A stretch of DNA of 64,000 nt from JAWKOK01 sp963765875 (lineage in GTDB: Bacteria > Chloroflexota > Anaerolineae > Caldilineales > Caldilineaceae). Made by a program: the position numbers and the translations under genes. Shown piece by piece: positions 19,008 to 28,232 of the stretch (position 1 is its first letter; every line of letters starts with the position of its first letter). The stretch is from contig CAVXYK010000008.1 in assembly GCA_963765875.1 (NCBI GenBank), positions 244,226-308,225 on the forward strand, given 5' to 3'. Under the pieces are notes generated by a model. It ran no database searches and had not been told where the DNA came from. It was given only the letters and a program-made list of their open reading frames with translations.

Positions 19008-19634
19008 TCACCCAATGAAGCCTCGTTCTGGTCGATGCGCAAGCCATCGATCAGGCTGTCCAGCGTAGCAGCAATTGAACGCCAGATCCACGGAATCGGA
19101 ATCTACCAGCGCCTGGACCATCAGGCCCTCGGGAATCGCAATCAGAATGTTTGCCATGCTCAAAGCATCCACCGGGCGCAGGTTCCCGCGGTCGATGCCG
19201 CTCTCGATCAGTTTGACCAAAGGGGTGCGAAACTGGGCATACGAATCCAGTGCGGTCTGTTTGACCTCAGCATCGTTGAGATGTTGCACCCACATCTCCA
19301 AGAAGAGCGGACTCATTTCTTGAAAACGCGGTGATGCCATGGATTCGACCATAGCTCGCATCAACGCTTTGAGTTGTGCGATGACTGTACTATCGGTGGA
19401 TGGCATTCGATCCAAATCAAATGCAAACTGTTCGATTGTCCAGGTGAGCAACGATTGAAAGAGCGCCTTCTTGGAATCGTAGTGAACGTAAACGCCGCCC
19501 TTGCTCAGCCCGGCTTCGGCCACGATGTCGTCCATGGTTGTCTGGTGATAACCACTACGCGCAAAGCAGACTAGTGCTGCGTTAAGGATATCTTGTTTGC
19601 GTTCCGCTAGTGTTTCCGGCTTCAGCTTGGGCAT
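19008..19634 (-). CDS. TetR family transcriptional regulator (C-terminal frame break)
   Basis: As read, 208 residues. The N-terminal helix-turn-helix is typical: ILNAALVCFARSGYHQTTMDDIVAEAGLSKGGVYVHYDSKKALF. The ligand domain follows. The reading frame ends in an unlikely cysteine/arginine tail (AFNCCYAGQPDRWL). The next frame instead gives IAATLDSLIDGLRIDQNEAS and stops at 18998, which is a normal TetR last helix; 18998-19634 is 637 nt, a multiple of three plus one. One extra base therefore probably lies near 19077. First gene of the efflux operon and probably its repressor. Confidence 0.88.
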   Translation of the reverse strand: MPKLKPETLAERKQDILNAALVCFARSGYHQTTMDDIVAEAGLSKGGVYVHYDSKKALFQSLLTWTIEQFAFDLDRMPSTDSTVIAQLKALMRAMVESMASPRFQEMSPLFLEMWVQHLNDAEVKQTALDSYAQFRTPLVKLIESGIDRGNLRPVDALSMANILIAIPEGLMVQALVDSDSVDLAFNCCYAGQPDRWLAHRPERGFIG

Positions 19635-19909
19635 GGGTGTACGGCCAAGAATCTTGAATACACAAAAAGACCAGTCAGTCTTTTTATTATACTCTGTCCA
19701 TAGCAGGTGTCAAGAGTCAGAATTGGGGTCTGTGATGCAATCGCGTTCGAATGTGGGACGGCGACCCCGCTATCAGGATAACCGCGTCTCAAAATGCCCG
19801 CAACGGAAATAATCCGGCTGCTAACACTGAGAAGCGCCATTGGCCGTTCCAAGAAATTGAATCCCTCAAGCGGCCCTGGGCGCGATATACAGGATGGATT
19901 TTGGGCTGC

Positions 19910-19945
19910 TCCAGAGGCTCCAGAGGCTCCAGAGGATCCAGAGGA
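19910..19945. repeat. 9-bp tandem repeat CTCCAGAGG
   Basis: Four consecutive copies of CTCCAGAGG, the last altered to ATCCAGAGG, lie inside the palindromic nest. Confidence 0.8.
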
Positions 19946-20025
19946 AACGATACCCCAGTGCAGGTCGCCGGCACGGCCCACAAACGGGATCTCCGGACCT
20001 GACTTCAACTGGACTGTGCCGGGGA

Positions 20026-20400
20026 CATTGGGAGAATCATTGGGGTGTGTTGGCGAAAAGCGCCTGCTGCGCAAACAAAGCGAGTTGATAGCGTAATTCT
20101 ATGTAGGGACATGGCATTCCGCACAGACCCGTTGGTGGCGCAGACCGTTTCGACCTTCAAGACCACAGCCGCCAACCATACTATGGCTAGAAATGCCTTG
20201 TCCGTGCCTGACATTGCAGTAGGTCTCAGACGGACAAGGCAGTCCTAGTATAATTTTCAAAATGCGGATGATGCTTCTCGATTTGGAATCGCCCAATCAG
20301 AGTTCGACCTGGCGGGGAATGCCATGTCCCTACGGGTCTCAACTCGGTCTGTTTGCGAAGCAGACGCAAAGCGCCAACACACCCGAATCATTTCCCTGGG
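20026..20400. repeat. long inverted repeat, GTAGGG family, arms about 85-95 nt
   Basis: The left arm (about 20030-20122) reads GGGTGTGTTGGCG, CGCAAACAAAGCGAGTTGA and GTAGGGACATGGCATTCC. The right arm (about 20313-20393) is its reverse complement with scattered changes. The 190-nt centre contains a further perfect hairpin, TGCCTTGTCCGT/ACGGACAAGGCA (about 20195-20241). Similar arms recur at 12.9, 48.6, 52.1 and 59.7 kb. Confidence 0.75.
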
Positions 20401-20546
20401 TTGGCCCAGGGTGCTGAGAGCCGAGCCTCTGAGGCGGCTTTTTGCTGTCAGCGGGAATTTCGATCCCATGTGCACTGAGCCAAGCGTTATGTCTAAACCG
20501 CAGCCGACTCAAACCGGCGGCTCAACAATACATATTTGTCGAACAG

Positions 20547-21779
20547 CTAGCTTCTCACCTGGATCACCAGATCATAGGGCACGTCGGTCAGATTAATCAG
20601 GTCGCCTACCTCTGTAAAGGCGACCGAATCTTCAATGCGCATGCCGAAGCCACGATCCGGATAGTAGATGCCAGGCTCCACGCTGAAAACATGACCGGGC
20701 TGCAAGACCGTGCTGTTGCCGGCGGCGTGGCTAAGACTTGGTCCTTCGTGAATGTCGAGTCCGATGCCGTGTCCCAGGCCGTGCACATATCCCTCGTGGC
20801 TGCCCGGTCTGCTCATGGGTGTGGGGTGTCCTTTGCTCTCGTAATACTCGCAGGTCATGATCTGAAGATCGCGACAGGGCACGCCAATCGCCACAGAATC
20901 CATCACCTTGTCGAAGATCTCCTTGGTCTGATTCCACGCCTCCTGTACCTCGTCCGTTGCATAGCCGAGGCTAAATGTACGCGTCAGGTCGTGGAAGTAG
21001 TTGCTCTCCACCTGTGGAAAAATGTCGAAGATGATGCTCTGGCCCAGGCGCATGGGCATGGTGACATCACCCGCGTTGTGGGGAACGCCGGCATCCCGAC
21101 CCTGGCTGAAGATATGTCCATGATCCTCATGCATGCCGTAGGCGTAAATGCGCGAGCGGATAAAGGACTTGACGTCGCCGATGGTCAATACCTCGCCATC
21201 ACTGCGCACGAGCATCTCATTGCGTGCTTGATGGCCACCGAGGAAATCTCGAGTCTCGTTCACGACCATCGAGGTCAAGCGCCCTGCCTCCACCAATTCG
21301 GCGATCTCCTGATCATCCTTTGTCTCCCTGGCAATCGAGAAGAGGGATGCCCCGTACTCACCGACCAATTCGGCATCAACCAGCCGGTCCTGGAGGTGGT
21401 TGAAGAGCGTGTAGGCTGCTCCAGCATCTTGAACGCCATAGAGGCCGACACGCCCTGCCAGCCCTTCTTGCTCGAAGACCTGAAGCAGGTAGTCGACTTG
21501 TGTGGCAAGTTGATCGCCGTCGTGCTTCTTGAGGAGTTCATAGTAGTTATAGACCAGGTCGCGGTCGACCAGTCGCAGCCCGGTAGTGGCCGCGTTGTCC
21601 CGCTCCATCGATCCATGGATCAGCGTCGTCGGGCCATCGGTCCTCTTCACCACCAACGCACGCTCCAGATGAGCGCCGCCAGTCAGATAGTTCAACACTT
21701 TGTTGCCGCTGGCATCACCGATGACCAGCATGCCATCCAGGTTGCGTTCACTCATGATTCGATCAAGATCCGCTCTCAT
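20547..21779 (-). CDS. M24 family metallopeptidase (Xaa-Pro aminopeptidase-like)
   Basis: A 410-residue cytosolic protein with the creatinase-like N-terminal domain (1-170, containing LLVIG-type strands and NYLTGG) and a pita-bread catalytic domain. Dinuclear-metal ligands are recognisable: Asp in IFDIFPQ and HDLTRTFSLG, His in HGLGHGIGLDIHEGP, and Glu in SVEPGIYYPD and MRIEDSVAF. The family cleaves N-terminal residues before proline, although relatives with other hydrolase roles exist. ATG 21779 is preferred over TTG 21785 because GAGAGG lies 7 nt upstream of it. It is flanked by repeat clusters on both sides and appears monocistronic. Confidence 0.88.
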   Translation of the reverse strand: MRADLDRIMSERNLDGMLVIGDASGNKVLNYLTGGAHLERALVVKRTDGPTTLIHGSMERDNAATTGLRLVDRDLVYNYYELLKKHDGDQLATQVDYLLQVFEQEGLAGRVGLYGVQDAGAAYTLFNHLQDRLVDAELVGEYGASLFSIARETKDDQEIAELVEAGRLTSMVVNETRDFLGGHQARNEMLVRSDGEVLTIGDVKSFIRSRIYAYGMHEDHGHIFSQGRDAGVPHNAGDVTMPMRLGQSIIFDIFPQVESNYFHDLTRTFSLGYATDEVQEAWNQTKEIFDKVMDSVAIGVPCRDLQIMTCEYYESKGHPTPMSRPGSHEGYVHGLGHGIGLDIHEGPSLSHAAGNSTVLQPGHVFSVEPGIYYPDRGFGMRIEDSVAFTEVGDLINLTDVPYDLVIQVRS

Positions 21780-21814
21780 TGCCAAACCTCTCTATGAAAA
21801 TCGTGCGTCTTCAT

Positions 21815-22024
21815 TTGCGACTCTATTGCATATGGCTGTTTTTTTCAACACAGAGACACAGAGGTGACACGGAGGACCACGGAGGAAAAGCGGAGAAAAT
21901 CAGTCTGCCGATCTCCCAGCCTCCAAATACGCCTACTTTCGTGCCTCTGCGCCCATTTACCGGTGGTCTTATCTGCAGGAAATCCGTGCCCTATCGCTTC
22001 GCCATCTGTGTCAATCTGTGCTAG
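21815..22024. repeat. CACAGAG/CACGGAG palindromic repeat, copy C
   Basis: It opens with GCGACTCTATTGCAT, the associated motif. AACACAGAGACACAGAGG and GACCACGGAGGAAAAGCGG follow, and it closes with CCATCTGTGTCAATCTGTGC. It is less symmetrical than the other copies. Confidence 0.6.
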
Positions 22025-22050
22025 AAAAGCCTGCCTACGTCAATACCCAC

Positions 22051-22683
22051 TCACCGCACCAACGGACGCCGTGCCACAATGGCATCGGTCGGTCTGTCCA
22101 CTTCCGGACCATTGGAATAGCTTTGGAGAATCTGCCATCCCCATCCAGTCGCCATTTGAACCAGTTCTCCCTCTTCGAGCAAAAACGCCGGATTGGCTTG
22201 CGGACGTCGGACCGACCAGCGGCGATTGAAGGTCTCCATGATCAGCAGACCGCCCGGTTTGATCGAATCACATAATGCCGGCATCAGCGTTCGATCCAGG
22301 AAGAAGAAACAGGTCACAAGATCGTAGCGGCAGGCCTCAGGACGCCAACTGTCCAGATCCGCCGCTATCAGCCTGCATTGCTCATCCAAGCCTGCGGCAG
22401 AGATCGCCTCGGCGGCCAGTCGCAAGGCCTCTGCACTTGCATCGATGCCCGAGACTTGCCAGCCTCGCCGCGCCAGCCACCGCATCGTTCCTCCCGCGCC
22501 ACATGCTACATCTAGCGCACGGGGTATATGATTCGTCCTCGTGTTTTGACCAGTTGCACGCTCGGCATCTAGCATGTCTAGATAGGCAGAGAACGGCTCC
22601 AAGCGATTGTCTGCACGCCGCCCCTTTGGCCCATCGCCCGACCGATAACGCTTATCCCAATGGTCAATATCTCGTTGTGTCAT
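22051..22683 (-). CDS. class I SAM-dependent methyltransferase
   Basis: A 210-residue cytosolic methyltransferase. It begins with DIDHWDKRYRSGDGPKG, typical of the tellurite-resistance/thiopurine-type group. The SAM motif I is ALDVACGAGGTMRWLARRG, followed by the acidic residue in VSGIDASAEAL, the loop AADLDSW and motif IV YDLVTCFFFLDR. The substrate cannot be predicted. ATG 22683 fits the family start; the longer frame to 22737 adds 18 arginine-rich residues with no ribosome binding site. It is divergent from the ABC ATPase at 22870. Confidence 0.82.
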   Translation of the reverse strand: MTQRDIDHWDKRYRSGDGPKGRRADNRLEPFSAYLDMLDAERATGQNTRTNHIPRALDVACGAGGTMRWLARRGWQVSGIDASAEALRLAAEAISAAGLDEQCRLIAADLDSWRPEACRYDLVTCFFFLDRTLMPALCDSIKPGGLLIMETFNRRWSVRRPQANPAFLLEEGELVQMATGWGWQILQSYSNGPEVDRPTDAIVARRPLVR

Positions 22684-22869
22684 TGAGGAAGCGTAACAAG
22701 GGTGTCGGGTTTCGTCAATCCGTGAACGGGATTGCATGTTTGCGGTTCAGGTCATGATTGTCACTTGGCCGACAGACTTGTTGACGGACTACCGATATCC
22801 TCTATCAGGGGTTGTGCTTATTTTCTCAATCGTTCTCTGCGGATGTACAGATAGAGTGGAAGGTAGACG

Positions 22870-23691
22870 ATGTTGACCGAACCGACAGTTTTGCCCGTGC
22901 AAGGGCCGATTTTGGATAAGGTTGAGCCACGGGACGATATAGAGGCACAAGCGGTAACCCCTGACAAACCCGTCATCATCCGACTGGACCAGTTGAGCAA
23001 GGACTATATCGAAGCAGGCAAACGGCACAATGTGCTCAACGAGCTGAATCGCCAATTCTACGAGGGCGACTTTGTCTGTCTTCTAGGCAAGTCGGGCAGC
23101 GGCAAGAGCACCCTCCTCAATCTGATTTCAGGCATCGATAAGCCGACCGGCGGCGAGGTCTTCATCCGCGAGCCCGGCAATGGAAACACCAGCAACGGGG
23201 AGACGCGAGAGGTTGCCATGGCGGCAATGAGCGATCAGCAACGCACCCTCTTTCGCAGGCGCAATATCGGCATCATCTTCCAATTCTTCAATCTGATCCC
23301 AACGTTAACCGTGCTCGAAAATGTGACGTTGCCCATTGAACTGGCCGGCGGAAAGAGCGATGCCAATGCCCACGCCCTGGATCTGCTGGACCGCGTCGGG
23401 CTGGCCGATCGAATCGACACCTATCCCGACAAACTGAGCGGTGGCGAACAGCAACGCGTGGCCATCGCCCGCGCCCTGGCCCATGATCCACTGTTGATTT
23501 TAGCTGACGAACCGACGGGAAACCTGGATGAGGACACCGGAGAATCGGTGCTCTCGCTGTTGCTCGAACTGACGCGTGACGCCGGCAAGACCCTCTTCAT
23601 GGCGACCCACGCTCCGGATGTCGCCCGGCAGGCGGACCGCGTGTTGCATCTGGAACACGGCAAGCTGGTCAGCGACCGCACGCAGCAATAG
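22870..23691 (+). CDS. orphan ABC transporter ATP-binding protein (LolD/MacB type)
   Basis: A 273-residue ATPase: Walker [18 protein letters not shown]-loop [17 protein letters not shown], signature [16 protein letters not shown], Walker [18 protein letters not shown] and switch MATHAPD. An unusual 35-residue N-terminal extension ([13 protein letters not shown]) precedes the domain, and a glycine/asparagine-rich insert ([12 protein letters not shown]) follows Walker A. No permease is adjacent on either side, so it either serves FtsX-like proteins elsewhere or is a remnant of a larger set. GGAAGG lies upstream of ATG 22870. A strong bidirectional terminator follows the stop by 31 nt. Confidence 0.88.
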   Translation: MLTEPTVLPVQGPILDKVEPRDDIEAQAVTPDKPVIIRLDQLSKDYIEAGKRHNVLNELNRQFYEGDFVCLLGKSGSGKSTLLNLISGIDKPTGGEVFIREPGNGNTSNGETREVAMAAMSDQQRTLFRRRNIGIIFQFFNLIPTLTVLENVTLPIELAGGKSDANAHALDLLDRVGLADRIDTYPDKLSGGEQQRVAIARALAHDPLLILADEPTGNLDEDTGESVLSLLLELTRDAGKTLFMATHAPDVARQADRVLHLEHGKLVSDRTQQ

Positions 23692-23722
23692 CGACCGCCC
23701 TCTATCCAACATATGCCTGAGT

Positions 23723-23776
23723 AGCAATCAAAAAGCGGGCCGGCGCAGATCTGCGCCGGCCCGCTTTCTGATTGCT
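23723..23776. terminator. bidirectional intrinsic terminator
   Basis: A near-perfect 54-bp palindrome: AGCAATCA at 23723 faces TGATTGCT, and the core is AAAGCGGGCCGGCGCA / TGCGCCGGCCCGCTTT around GATC. It separates the convergent ABC ATPase (plus) and RNase Z (minus, stop at 23778) and has A/T tracts on both sides. Confidence 0.9.
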
Positions 23777-23777
23777 A

Positions 23778-24740
23778 TTAGCCCTTGCGCTTGCCGTGCC
23801 TCAAATTGTCTGCAACCACAGGTTTGTCTTTTGTGATGCGGAAATGGTCGAAGTCACTGACCACAACGGTGTTGGGGAAGACGGCTTGGGCTTCGGCCAG
23901 CACGTCTCTGGGGTGATAGCGGCGGCTGACGTGGTGCAGCAGCAGTTGCTTGACGCCGGACTTCTTGGCCAGGCGAGCCGCGGCCAGCGCGGTGAGATGA
24001 CCGTGATTCCTGGCAAGATCCTTCTCGGCATCAATGTAGGTGGCCTCGATAGCCAACACATCGGCGTCGGCCACGATATTGTGCAGCGGACCGGTGTGGC
24101 TGACATCGCCTACGAAGCAGAGTTTAGCGCCCCGCTGCGGCTCGCCCAGGACTTCATCCGGTTGAATCACACGTCCGTCATCCAACGTCACTGCCTGGCC
24201 CATGGCAAGATCGCGACGTATCGGGCCGTTGGGCACGCCTAACGCTTCTGCCTTTTGCGGATTGAAGGGACGCCGCGTCTTTTCCTCAAAGGTGAAGCCA
24301 AAACAGCCGCCGCCACGGTGGCGAACGGGAAAGGCCGAGAGGGTGAAATGCTTGTCCTCAAAGATCAGGCCCGGTTCCAGCAGATTGAGCGCCACGCCCG
24401 AGCTAGACAAGCGTTCCTGGCCGAAGACGACCTCCATCAGCGCGCCCACGCGGGCAACCGCCGGTCCGCCGCCGTAGATGTTCAGCTCATCCAGCGTCTC
24501 CCAACGGCCCAAGGTGCTGGCCAGCCCGCCCAGACCCAGAATGTGGTCAAGATGGCCGTGGGTGAGCAGAATCTTGTCGAGTCGGCGAAAGCCGAGGCCA
24601 CTGCGCAGAAGCTGGCGCTGCGTGCCCTCACCACAGTCGATCATGAAGCGATGTTCGTTGATCATCACGATGGCCGACGAGAGCCCCCGTCGCACCGATG
24701 GGGCAGACGCTGACGTGCCCAGAAAGACTAGTTCAAACAA
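23778..24740 (-). CDS. rnz: ribonuclease Z (tRNA 3' endonuclease)
   Basis: A 320-residue metallo-beta-lactamase-fold nuclease that trims tRNA 3' trailers. The start [18 protein letters not shown], the zinc motif [13 protein letters not shown], the FDGE-equivalent [12 protein letters not shown] and the later VGDVSHT and HHVSRRY all match short-form RNase Z. Length is normal (305-330). Its first codons overlap the 3' end of the DinB gene upstream by 8 nt, indicating cotranscription. The transcript ends at the strong terminator just beyond the stop. Confidence 0.93.
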   Translation of the reverse strand: MFELVFLGTSASAPSVRRGLSSAIVMINEHRFMIDCGEGTQRQLLRSGLGFRRLDKILLTHGHLDHILGLGGLASTLGRWETLDELNIYGGGPAVARVGALMEVVFGQERLSSSGVALNLLEPGLIFEDKHFTLSAFPVRHRGGGCFGFTFEEKTRRPFNPQKAEALGVPNGPIRRDLAMGQAVTLDDGRVIQPDEVLGEPQRGAKLCFVGDVSHTGPLHNIVADADVLAIEATYIDAEKDLARNHGHLTALAAARLAKKSGVKQLLLHHVSRRYHPRDVLAEAQAVFPNTVVVSDFDHFRITKDKPVVADNLRHGKRKG

Positions 24741-25215
24741 CGCTCACCTCTTCCAAATAGTCTCTAATCAACTGTTCCACGTAGCGAAACTGGCGGTCAT
24801 CGAGCGCAGAGAGTTCTTTCAACAGATCGATGACTGTCACCGTACCCAACGTGTCATGGGTGCCGGTGTAGCGCAACTCCTCATCCGATAACGACGCAAC
24901 AAAGTCAAACAACTGGCAGCGCACCGTGGCCCATTCGGCAAGAGAGACCGCCAGATCGACCCCATCCTGATCAAGATAGGTCGACACAAACGGAGTGAAG
25001 TGGGGGTGGCTACCTGCAGCGACTTGTTTGATCCGATCCAGATGACAATCCCGTTCGATGGTCGCCAGATGGGCAGCCGTCAGCCGAAACGACCACTCAG
25101 CCGGCTCCCGTTGCCAATCCTGGATATCGGCTGTCAGATCCAGCAGTCTTGCCACAATCTGTTGCGAATGACGGAGCGATTCGATCAGCTCATCACGGGT
25201 GTTCTCGGCCATCAC
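24733..25215 (-). CDS. DinB-like / DinB_2 superfamily protein
   Basis: A 160-residue four-helix protein with the family layout: helix 1 [19 protein letters not shown], the segment [20 protein letters not shown] with a metal-ligand-type His, a long central helix, and [24 protein letters not shown] near the end, where family members usually have another His pair. The biochemical role of these proteins is often thiol-dependent or unknown. An ATGATG start at 25215/25212. Overlaps rnz. Confidence 0.75.
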   Translation of the reverse strand: MMAENTRDELIESLRHSQQIVARLLDLTADIQDWQREPAEWSFRLTAAHLATIERDCHLDRIKQVAAGSHPHFTPFVSTYLDQDGVDLAVSLAEWATVRCQLFDFVASLSDEELRYTGTHDTLGTVTVIDLLKELSALDDRQFRYVEQLIRDYLEEVSVV

Positions 25216-25347
25216 CCGATTATACGTCCATCGAGCAGGGGTACAAAATAGAAGCGGGTTGGTGGGTCAGGGCAATCACGTCTCAATCCAAGAAGGGTGG
25301 CATCGATACGGTAGGGCTAGGGCTAATCCAAGGAAATGATTCTCCAA

Positions 25348-25414
25348 AAGTCCCCGGCACAGCCCAGTTGAAGTCTGGCCCAGAGATCCCGTTTGTGGGC
25401 TGTGCCGGGGACTT
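25348..25414. repeat. GTCCCCGGCA palindromic repeat, copy 2
   Basis: Perfect 19-bp arms AAGTCCCCGGCACAGCCCA and TGGGCTGTGCCGGGGACTT flank a 29-nt centre (GTTGAAGTCTGGCC, AGATCCCGTTTG). The same centre and arms occur in opposite orientation near 19970-20030. A related copy with 19-bp arms is at 58053-58118. Confidence 0.8.
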
Positions 25415-25451
25415 GCGCTGCGGCATCTTTTTCTCCGGAACGACCTAAGAT

Positions 25452-25540
25452 CCGCCGTCAACAATGAGAAGCCACCCCGGTGGCCAGATGCGCGGCCCTG
25501 AGGGCGCTTTTCGCTGCTAGGATCCGGATTTCATCGGCAG
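25452..25540. repeat. GCTAACA-AGCGCC family repeat, degenerate copy
   Basis: TCAACAATGAGAAGCCACC on the left and GGCCCTGAGGGCGCTTTTCGC plus GATCCGGATTTC on the right match the ends of the copies at 8451-8536 and 54254-54393. With the GTCCCCGGCA element it accounts for most of the gap 25216-25596. Confidence 0.6.
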
Positions 25541-25596
25541 CGGACAGTCTACACGCGACTGCCCTGGTTGGCAGCCACACGTTGCCGGCTTTCGGA

Positions 25597-26544
25597 TCAG
25601 TCGCTGAACTGTGCAACCTCCACCATTTCGGCGACCGTCGCTTCGAGCAACGGCAGCCCGCCAAAGGCAAGGCCAAGCTCAGCAATGCGCCGACAGGCCA
25701 GCGGATCGGCAGGCGGCGCAGGTGGAGCATCAGGAAGCGGGCCAGGCCGCCCGGAGAAACGACGCGCCAATTCAACCACCTGGCGATGCGTCACATACAG
25801 ATCGCTCAGGTGGATCACCGGCATGTCCAATTGTGGTCGCTCCAGCAGTGCCCAGATGACGCGAGCCACATCGTGGCCATGGACCTCAGTCCCACCGCTG
25901 CGGGCAAACTCCTCCTCGTCGTTGAGTACCGCTGTGATCAGGTTCCACCACTTGGTTCGTTGAACGGGATGGGTGAGACCGTAGACGCCGGTGGCGCGTA
26001 CAGAGGTTGTCGCCATGCCGTGCAGATGTGCGTAGCTCTGCAAGAACGACTCGACCGCCGCCTTGTAGGCGCCGTAGTGCGTGTTGGGCGAGATGGGATG
26101 CGTCTCGTCAAGTGCACGCCCCGGATCGGTCCGTGAGAAGACAGCGCGGCTAGAGAGAAAGATAAACTGCGGGACGCCTGCCTCTTGCGAAGCCTGCAAT
26201 AGCCGGAGCGTGCCATTGAGATTGCTCTCAAGCCAGCCGGCCAGATCCTCGCCCTCACCACCTCGATACCGACCGGGTATGTGCTCAAAGGCGAGATGGA
26301 CGACAGCGTCAACATCCTTCACCAATGCCGTGAACGCATCAGTTGAGCGAAGACCGCCGATCACCCAATCGACGGACGAGGCGAAGCCGCCGCGATCAGA
26401 ACCGGGCCGGGCCAAGCCGCGCACGGCCACGCCCTGGCGTTGCAACTCGGCAACAACAAAGCGACCCACATAGCCGGTGGCCCCGGTGACGGCGACTGTG
26501 CGCATGTCACTCATACCATGATCGCTCATGTAGTGATCATTCAT
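25597..26544 (-). CDS. NAD-dependent epimerase/dehydratase (extended SDR)
   Basis: A 315-residue extended short-chain dehydrogenase. The NAD(P)-binding glycine motif is VAVTGATGYVGRF, the acidic-loop equivalent is RGLARPGSDRGG, and the active site has FLSSRAVF and YGAYKAAVESF (YxxxK). The C-terminal half is typical of sugar-nucleotide epimerases, but the substrate is unknown. The ATG at 26544 overlaps the HAD stop (ATGA) and has GGAGAGG upstream; M at 26505 is a possible alternative. It forms a translationally coupled pair with the HAD hydrolase. Confidence 0.87.
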   Translation of the reverse strand: MNDHYMSDHGMSDMRTVAVTGATGYVGRFVVAELQRQGVAVRGLARPGSDRGGFASSVDWVIGGLRSTDAFTALVKDVDAVVHLAFEHIPGRYRGGEGEDLAGWLESNLNGTLRLLQASQEAGVPQFIFLSSRAVFSRTDPGRALDETHPISPNTHYGAYKAAVESFLQSYAHLHGMATTSVRATGVYGLTHPVQRTKWWNLITAVLNDEEEFARSGGTEVHGHDVARVIWALLERPQLDMPVIHLSDLYVTHRQVVELARRFSGRPGPLPDAPPAPPADPLACRRIAELGLAFGGLPLLEATVAEMVEVAQFSD

Positions 26545-27239
26545 GCAGCGGCCTCTCCAAACAGGTCGACTTCGCTCAATGTATCGATGACCTCATGTGC
26601 ACCGGCAGCCTGCAACGCTTCGGCGTCAAAGCAGGTCATCAACCCGATGACATGGCCGATGCCCGCAGCACATGCATCGGCGACGCCTGATGCGCTGTCT
26701 TCGATGACAACACAGCGTGCCGGGTCGATGCCAAAGACCCTGGCCGCCAGGTCATGAGTCTTGCGGTCGCTCACCGGATCGACCACGTCCTCGCTGCCCA
26801 TCAACAGGTCGAAGGTCGATGGCACGCCTGCCACTTCAAGCGTGCGCAACAGGCGTAGGCGGCGAGCACGCGAGGCGATTGCCACGTACCAGCCACGATG
26901 CTGAGTCGTACGCACCAGTTCGACCACGCCGGGCATCGGCACAAGCAGTTCCTCGCCCAGTTCAAAGAAGAGGGCCGTCTTGCGCTCGAGTAGCCGCTCC
27001 TGGAACTCAGGGGTAACATCATCCGGAGAGAGGTAGCCGAGATCGATCCAGAGATCAAACAACTGCTCTAGACCCAGGCCGACGATCTGCATGTGGTCGC
27101 TGCCGATGTCGACGCCCAGCAGTTCATCGAAGGCCGCCTGCCAGCCGGCGAAGTGCACCCGTTCGGTGTCAACGACGACGCCGTCGAAATCCAGGATCAG
27201 CGCGCGACGATGGGTGGAGATTTGATTGTCTGCTGTCAT
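26541..27239 (-). CDS. HAD-superfamily hydrolase (beta-phosphoglucomutase-like)
   Basis: A 232-residue HAD subfamily IA protein. Motif I is LILDFDGVVVDTERVHF with the nucleophile/acid Asp pair, motif II is YVAIASRARRLR (the Ser), motif III is the Lys region VSDRKTHDLAA, and motif IV is CVVIEDSASGVADAC. The cap domain lies at about 20-85. Enzymes like this act on sugar phosphates or other small phosphates. AGGAG lies 10 nt before ATG 27239. The four-base overlap with the following epimerase suggests shared sugar metabolism. Confidence 0.87.
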   Translation of the reverse strand: MTADNQISTHRRALILDFDGVVVDTERVHFAGWQAAFDELLGVDIGSDHMQIVGLGLEQLFDLWIDLGYLSPDDVTPEFQERLLERKTALFFELGEELLVPMPGVVELVRTTQHRGWYVAIASRARRLRLLRTLEVAGVPSTFDLLMGSEDVVDPVSDRKTHDLAARVFGIDPARCVVIEDSASGVADACAAGIGHVIGLMTCFDAEALQAAGAHEVIDTLSEVDLFGEAAA

Positions 27240-27317
27240 GCGATGATGGCTCCTGTATCGAATGGATGGCTCAAGAAATGCTACGGCCGGCCGCTTTGCA
27301 GGGGAAGGCTGAGTTTG

Positions 27318-28118
27318 CTAACCGTCATTTGTCGGCGGCGAGGGCAGATTGTCGGGCATGGACCCATGGTCCAGCACGTGCCACCAGGCGTCGATCACCG
27401 GGCCAAGCAACTCACGCTTGGGGTTGTTCTCTTCCCACGGTTTCTCGTACTGGTAGTGGATCAGATAGATCCGTTGCCAGTCCCAGAGTTTCGGCAGATT
27501 GAACCAGACATATTGAAGCGTGTTGTAGATGTAGGGCAGCCCATGCCACTCAGGAAAATAGACTTCGAGGAAGGTCTGTTCCGTGCGTCGCCAGAACGCG
27601 TCTGGCTCTTCCAGGCGCTTCAACATGGCCTCGTAGGTGCGCGACGAGGGCTGGGCCACAAAGACGCCGCTGTTGAGTCGGTCGAAGTCGGCAAGTGATT
27701 CGTAGAGATTGGGCGCTGCCGCAAATTCAGGATAGCCGAAGAGGCGATCCATGTTGCGGGTGACCAGCGTGTCGGCGTCGAGAAAGATGACCTTCTCGAA
27801 CTGCTCTAGCTCCCAGAGACGCAGTTTGGCGAAGTTATTGAGCGGGTTGTGGAAAACGGGCTTGTTGCCCTTGGTAAAGGGGGCTAGCGAATGTTGGGAT
27901 TTGCGCGAGTGGCGCTGTTGAAAGTCTTCAGAGAAGGGAAGCGGATCCACCCGCATCACCTGACAGCCGAGGGCTTCCAGATCGTCGAGGCCGGGGAGAT
28001 CGCGCACCGCAAGCACGGTCAGTGGCCAGGCCGCATCGACCATGGTCAGCGAACGGGCCAGGGCACGGGCGCCAAGCACGTAGTCTTCGTTGGAGACGAG
28101 GGTCACATAGCTATTCAC
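27318..28118 (-). CDS. glycosyltransferase family 8 (glycogenin/galactinol-synthase-like)
   Basis: A 266-residue GT-A fold transferase. The N-terminal strand SYVTLVSNEDYVLGARALARSL, the metal-binding DxD in KVIFLDADTLVTRNMDRLF, the acceptor-side NSGVFVAQPS and the late His in IHYQYEKPW match glycogenin-like GT8 enzymes. No tyrosine-rich self-glucosylation region is evident, so another acceptor is likely. GTG 28118 is chosen because AGGAG lies 6 nt upstream and the protein then starts at the conserved first strand; the longer frame to 28163 adds an unconserved stretch. Confidence 0.85.
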   Translation of the reverse strand: MNSYVTLVSNEDYVLGARALARSLTMVDAAWPLTVLAVRDLPGLDDLEALGCQVMRVDPLPFSEDFQQRHSRKSQHSLAPFTKGNKPVFHNPLNNFAKLRLWELEQFEKVIFLDADTLVTRNMDRLFGYPEFAAAPNLYESLADFDRLNSGVFVAQPSSRTYEAMLKRLEEPDAFWRRTEQTFLEVYFPEWHGLPYIYNTLQYVWFNLPKLWDWQRIYLIHYQYEKPWEENNPKRELLGPVIDAWWHVLDHGSMPDNLPSPPTNDG

Positions 28119-28232
28119 ACCATTGCTCCTGAGTAGGGTTTCAATGATTCGGTATGATAGCAAATCTACCCTAGTTCAGGGTGAGAGGCAATGTTGCGCT
28201 GCGTAGTGGAGGACCAAACGAATGACTCCACA

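Larger units (their letters stand above)
19799..20470. repeat. gene-free nest of palindromic repeats
   Basis: The 912-nt interval 19635-20546 contains no credible gene. It opens with CCCGCAACGG and AATCCGGCTGCTAACA (GCTAACA-AGCGCC family) and ends near 20430-20460 with CTGAGGCGGCTTTTTGCTGTCAGC from the same family. Between them lie a 9-bp tandem repeat, a GTCCCCGGCA-family copy (about 19970-20030) and a long inverted repeat. The elements appear to have inserted into one another. Confidence 0.65.

Noticed and set aside
20442..21797. 451-codon open frame opposite the M24 peptidase
   Set aside because: Antisense shadow; the minus-strand product has all M24 metal ligands.
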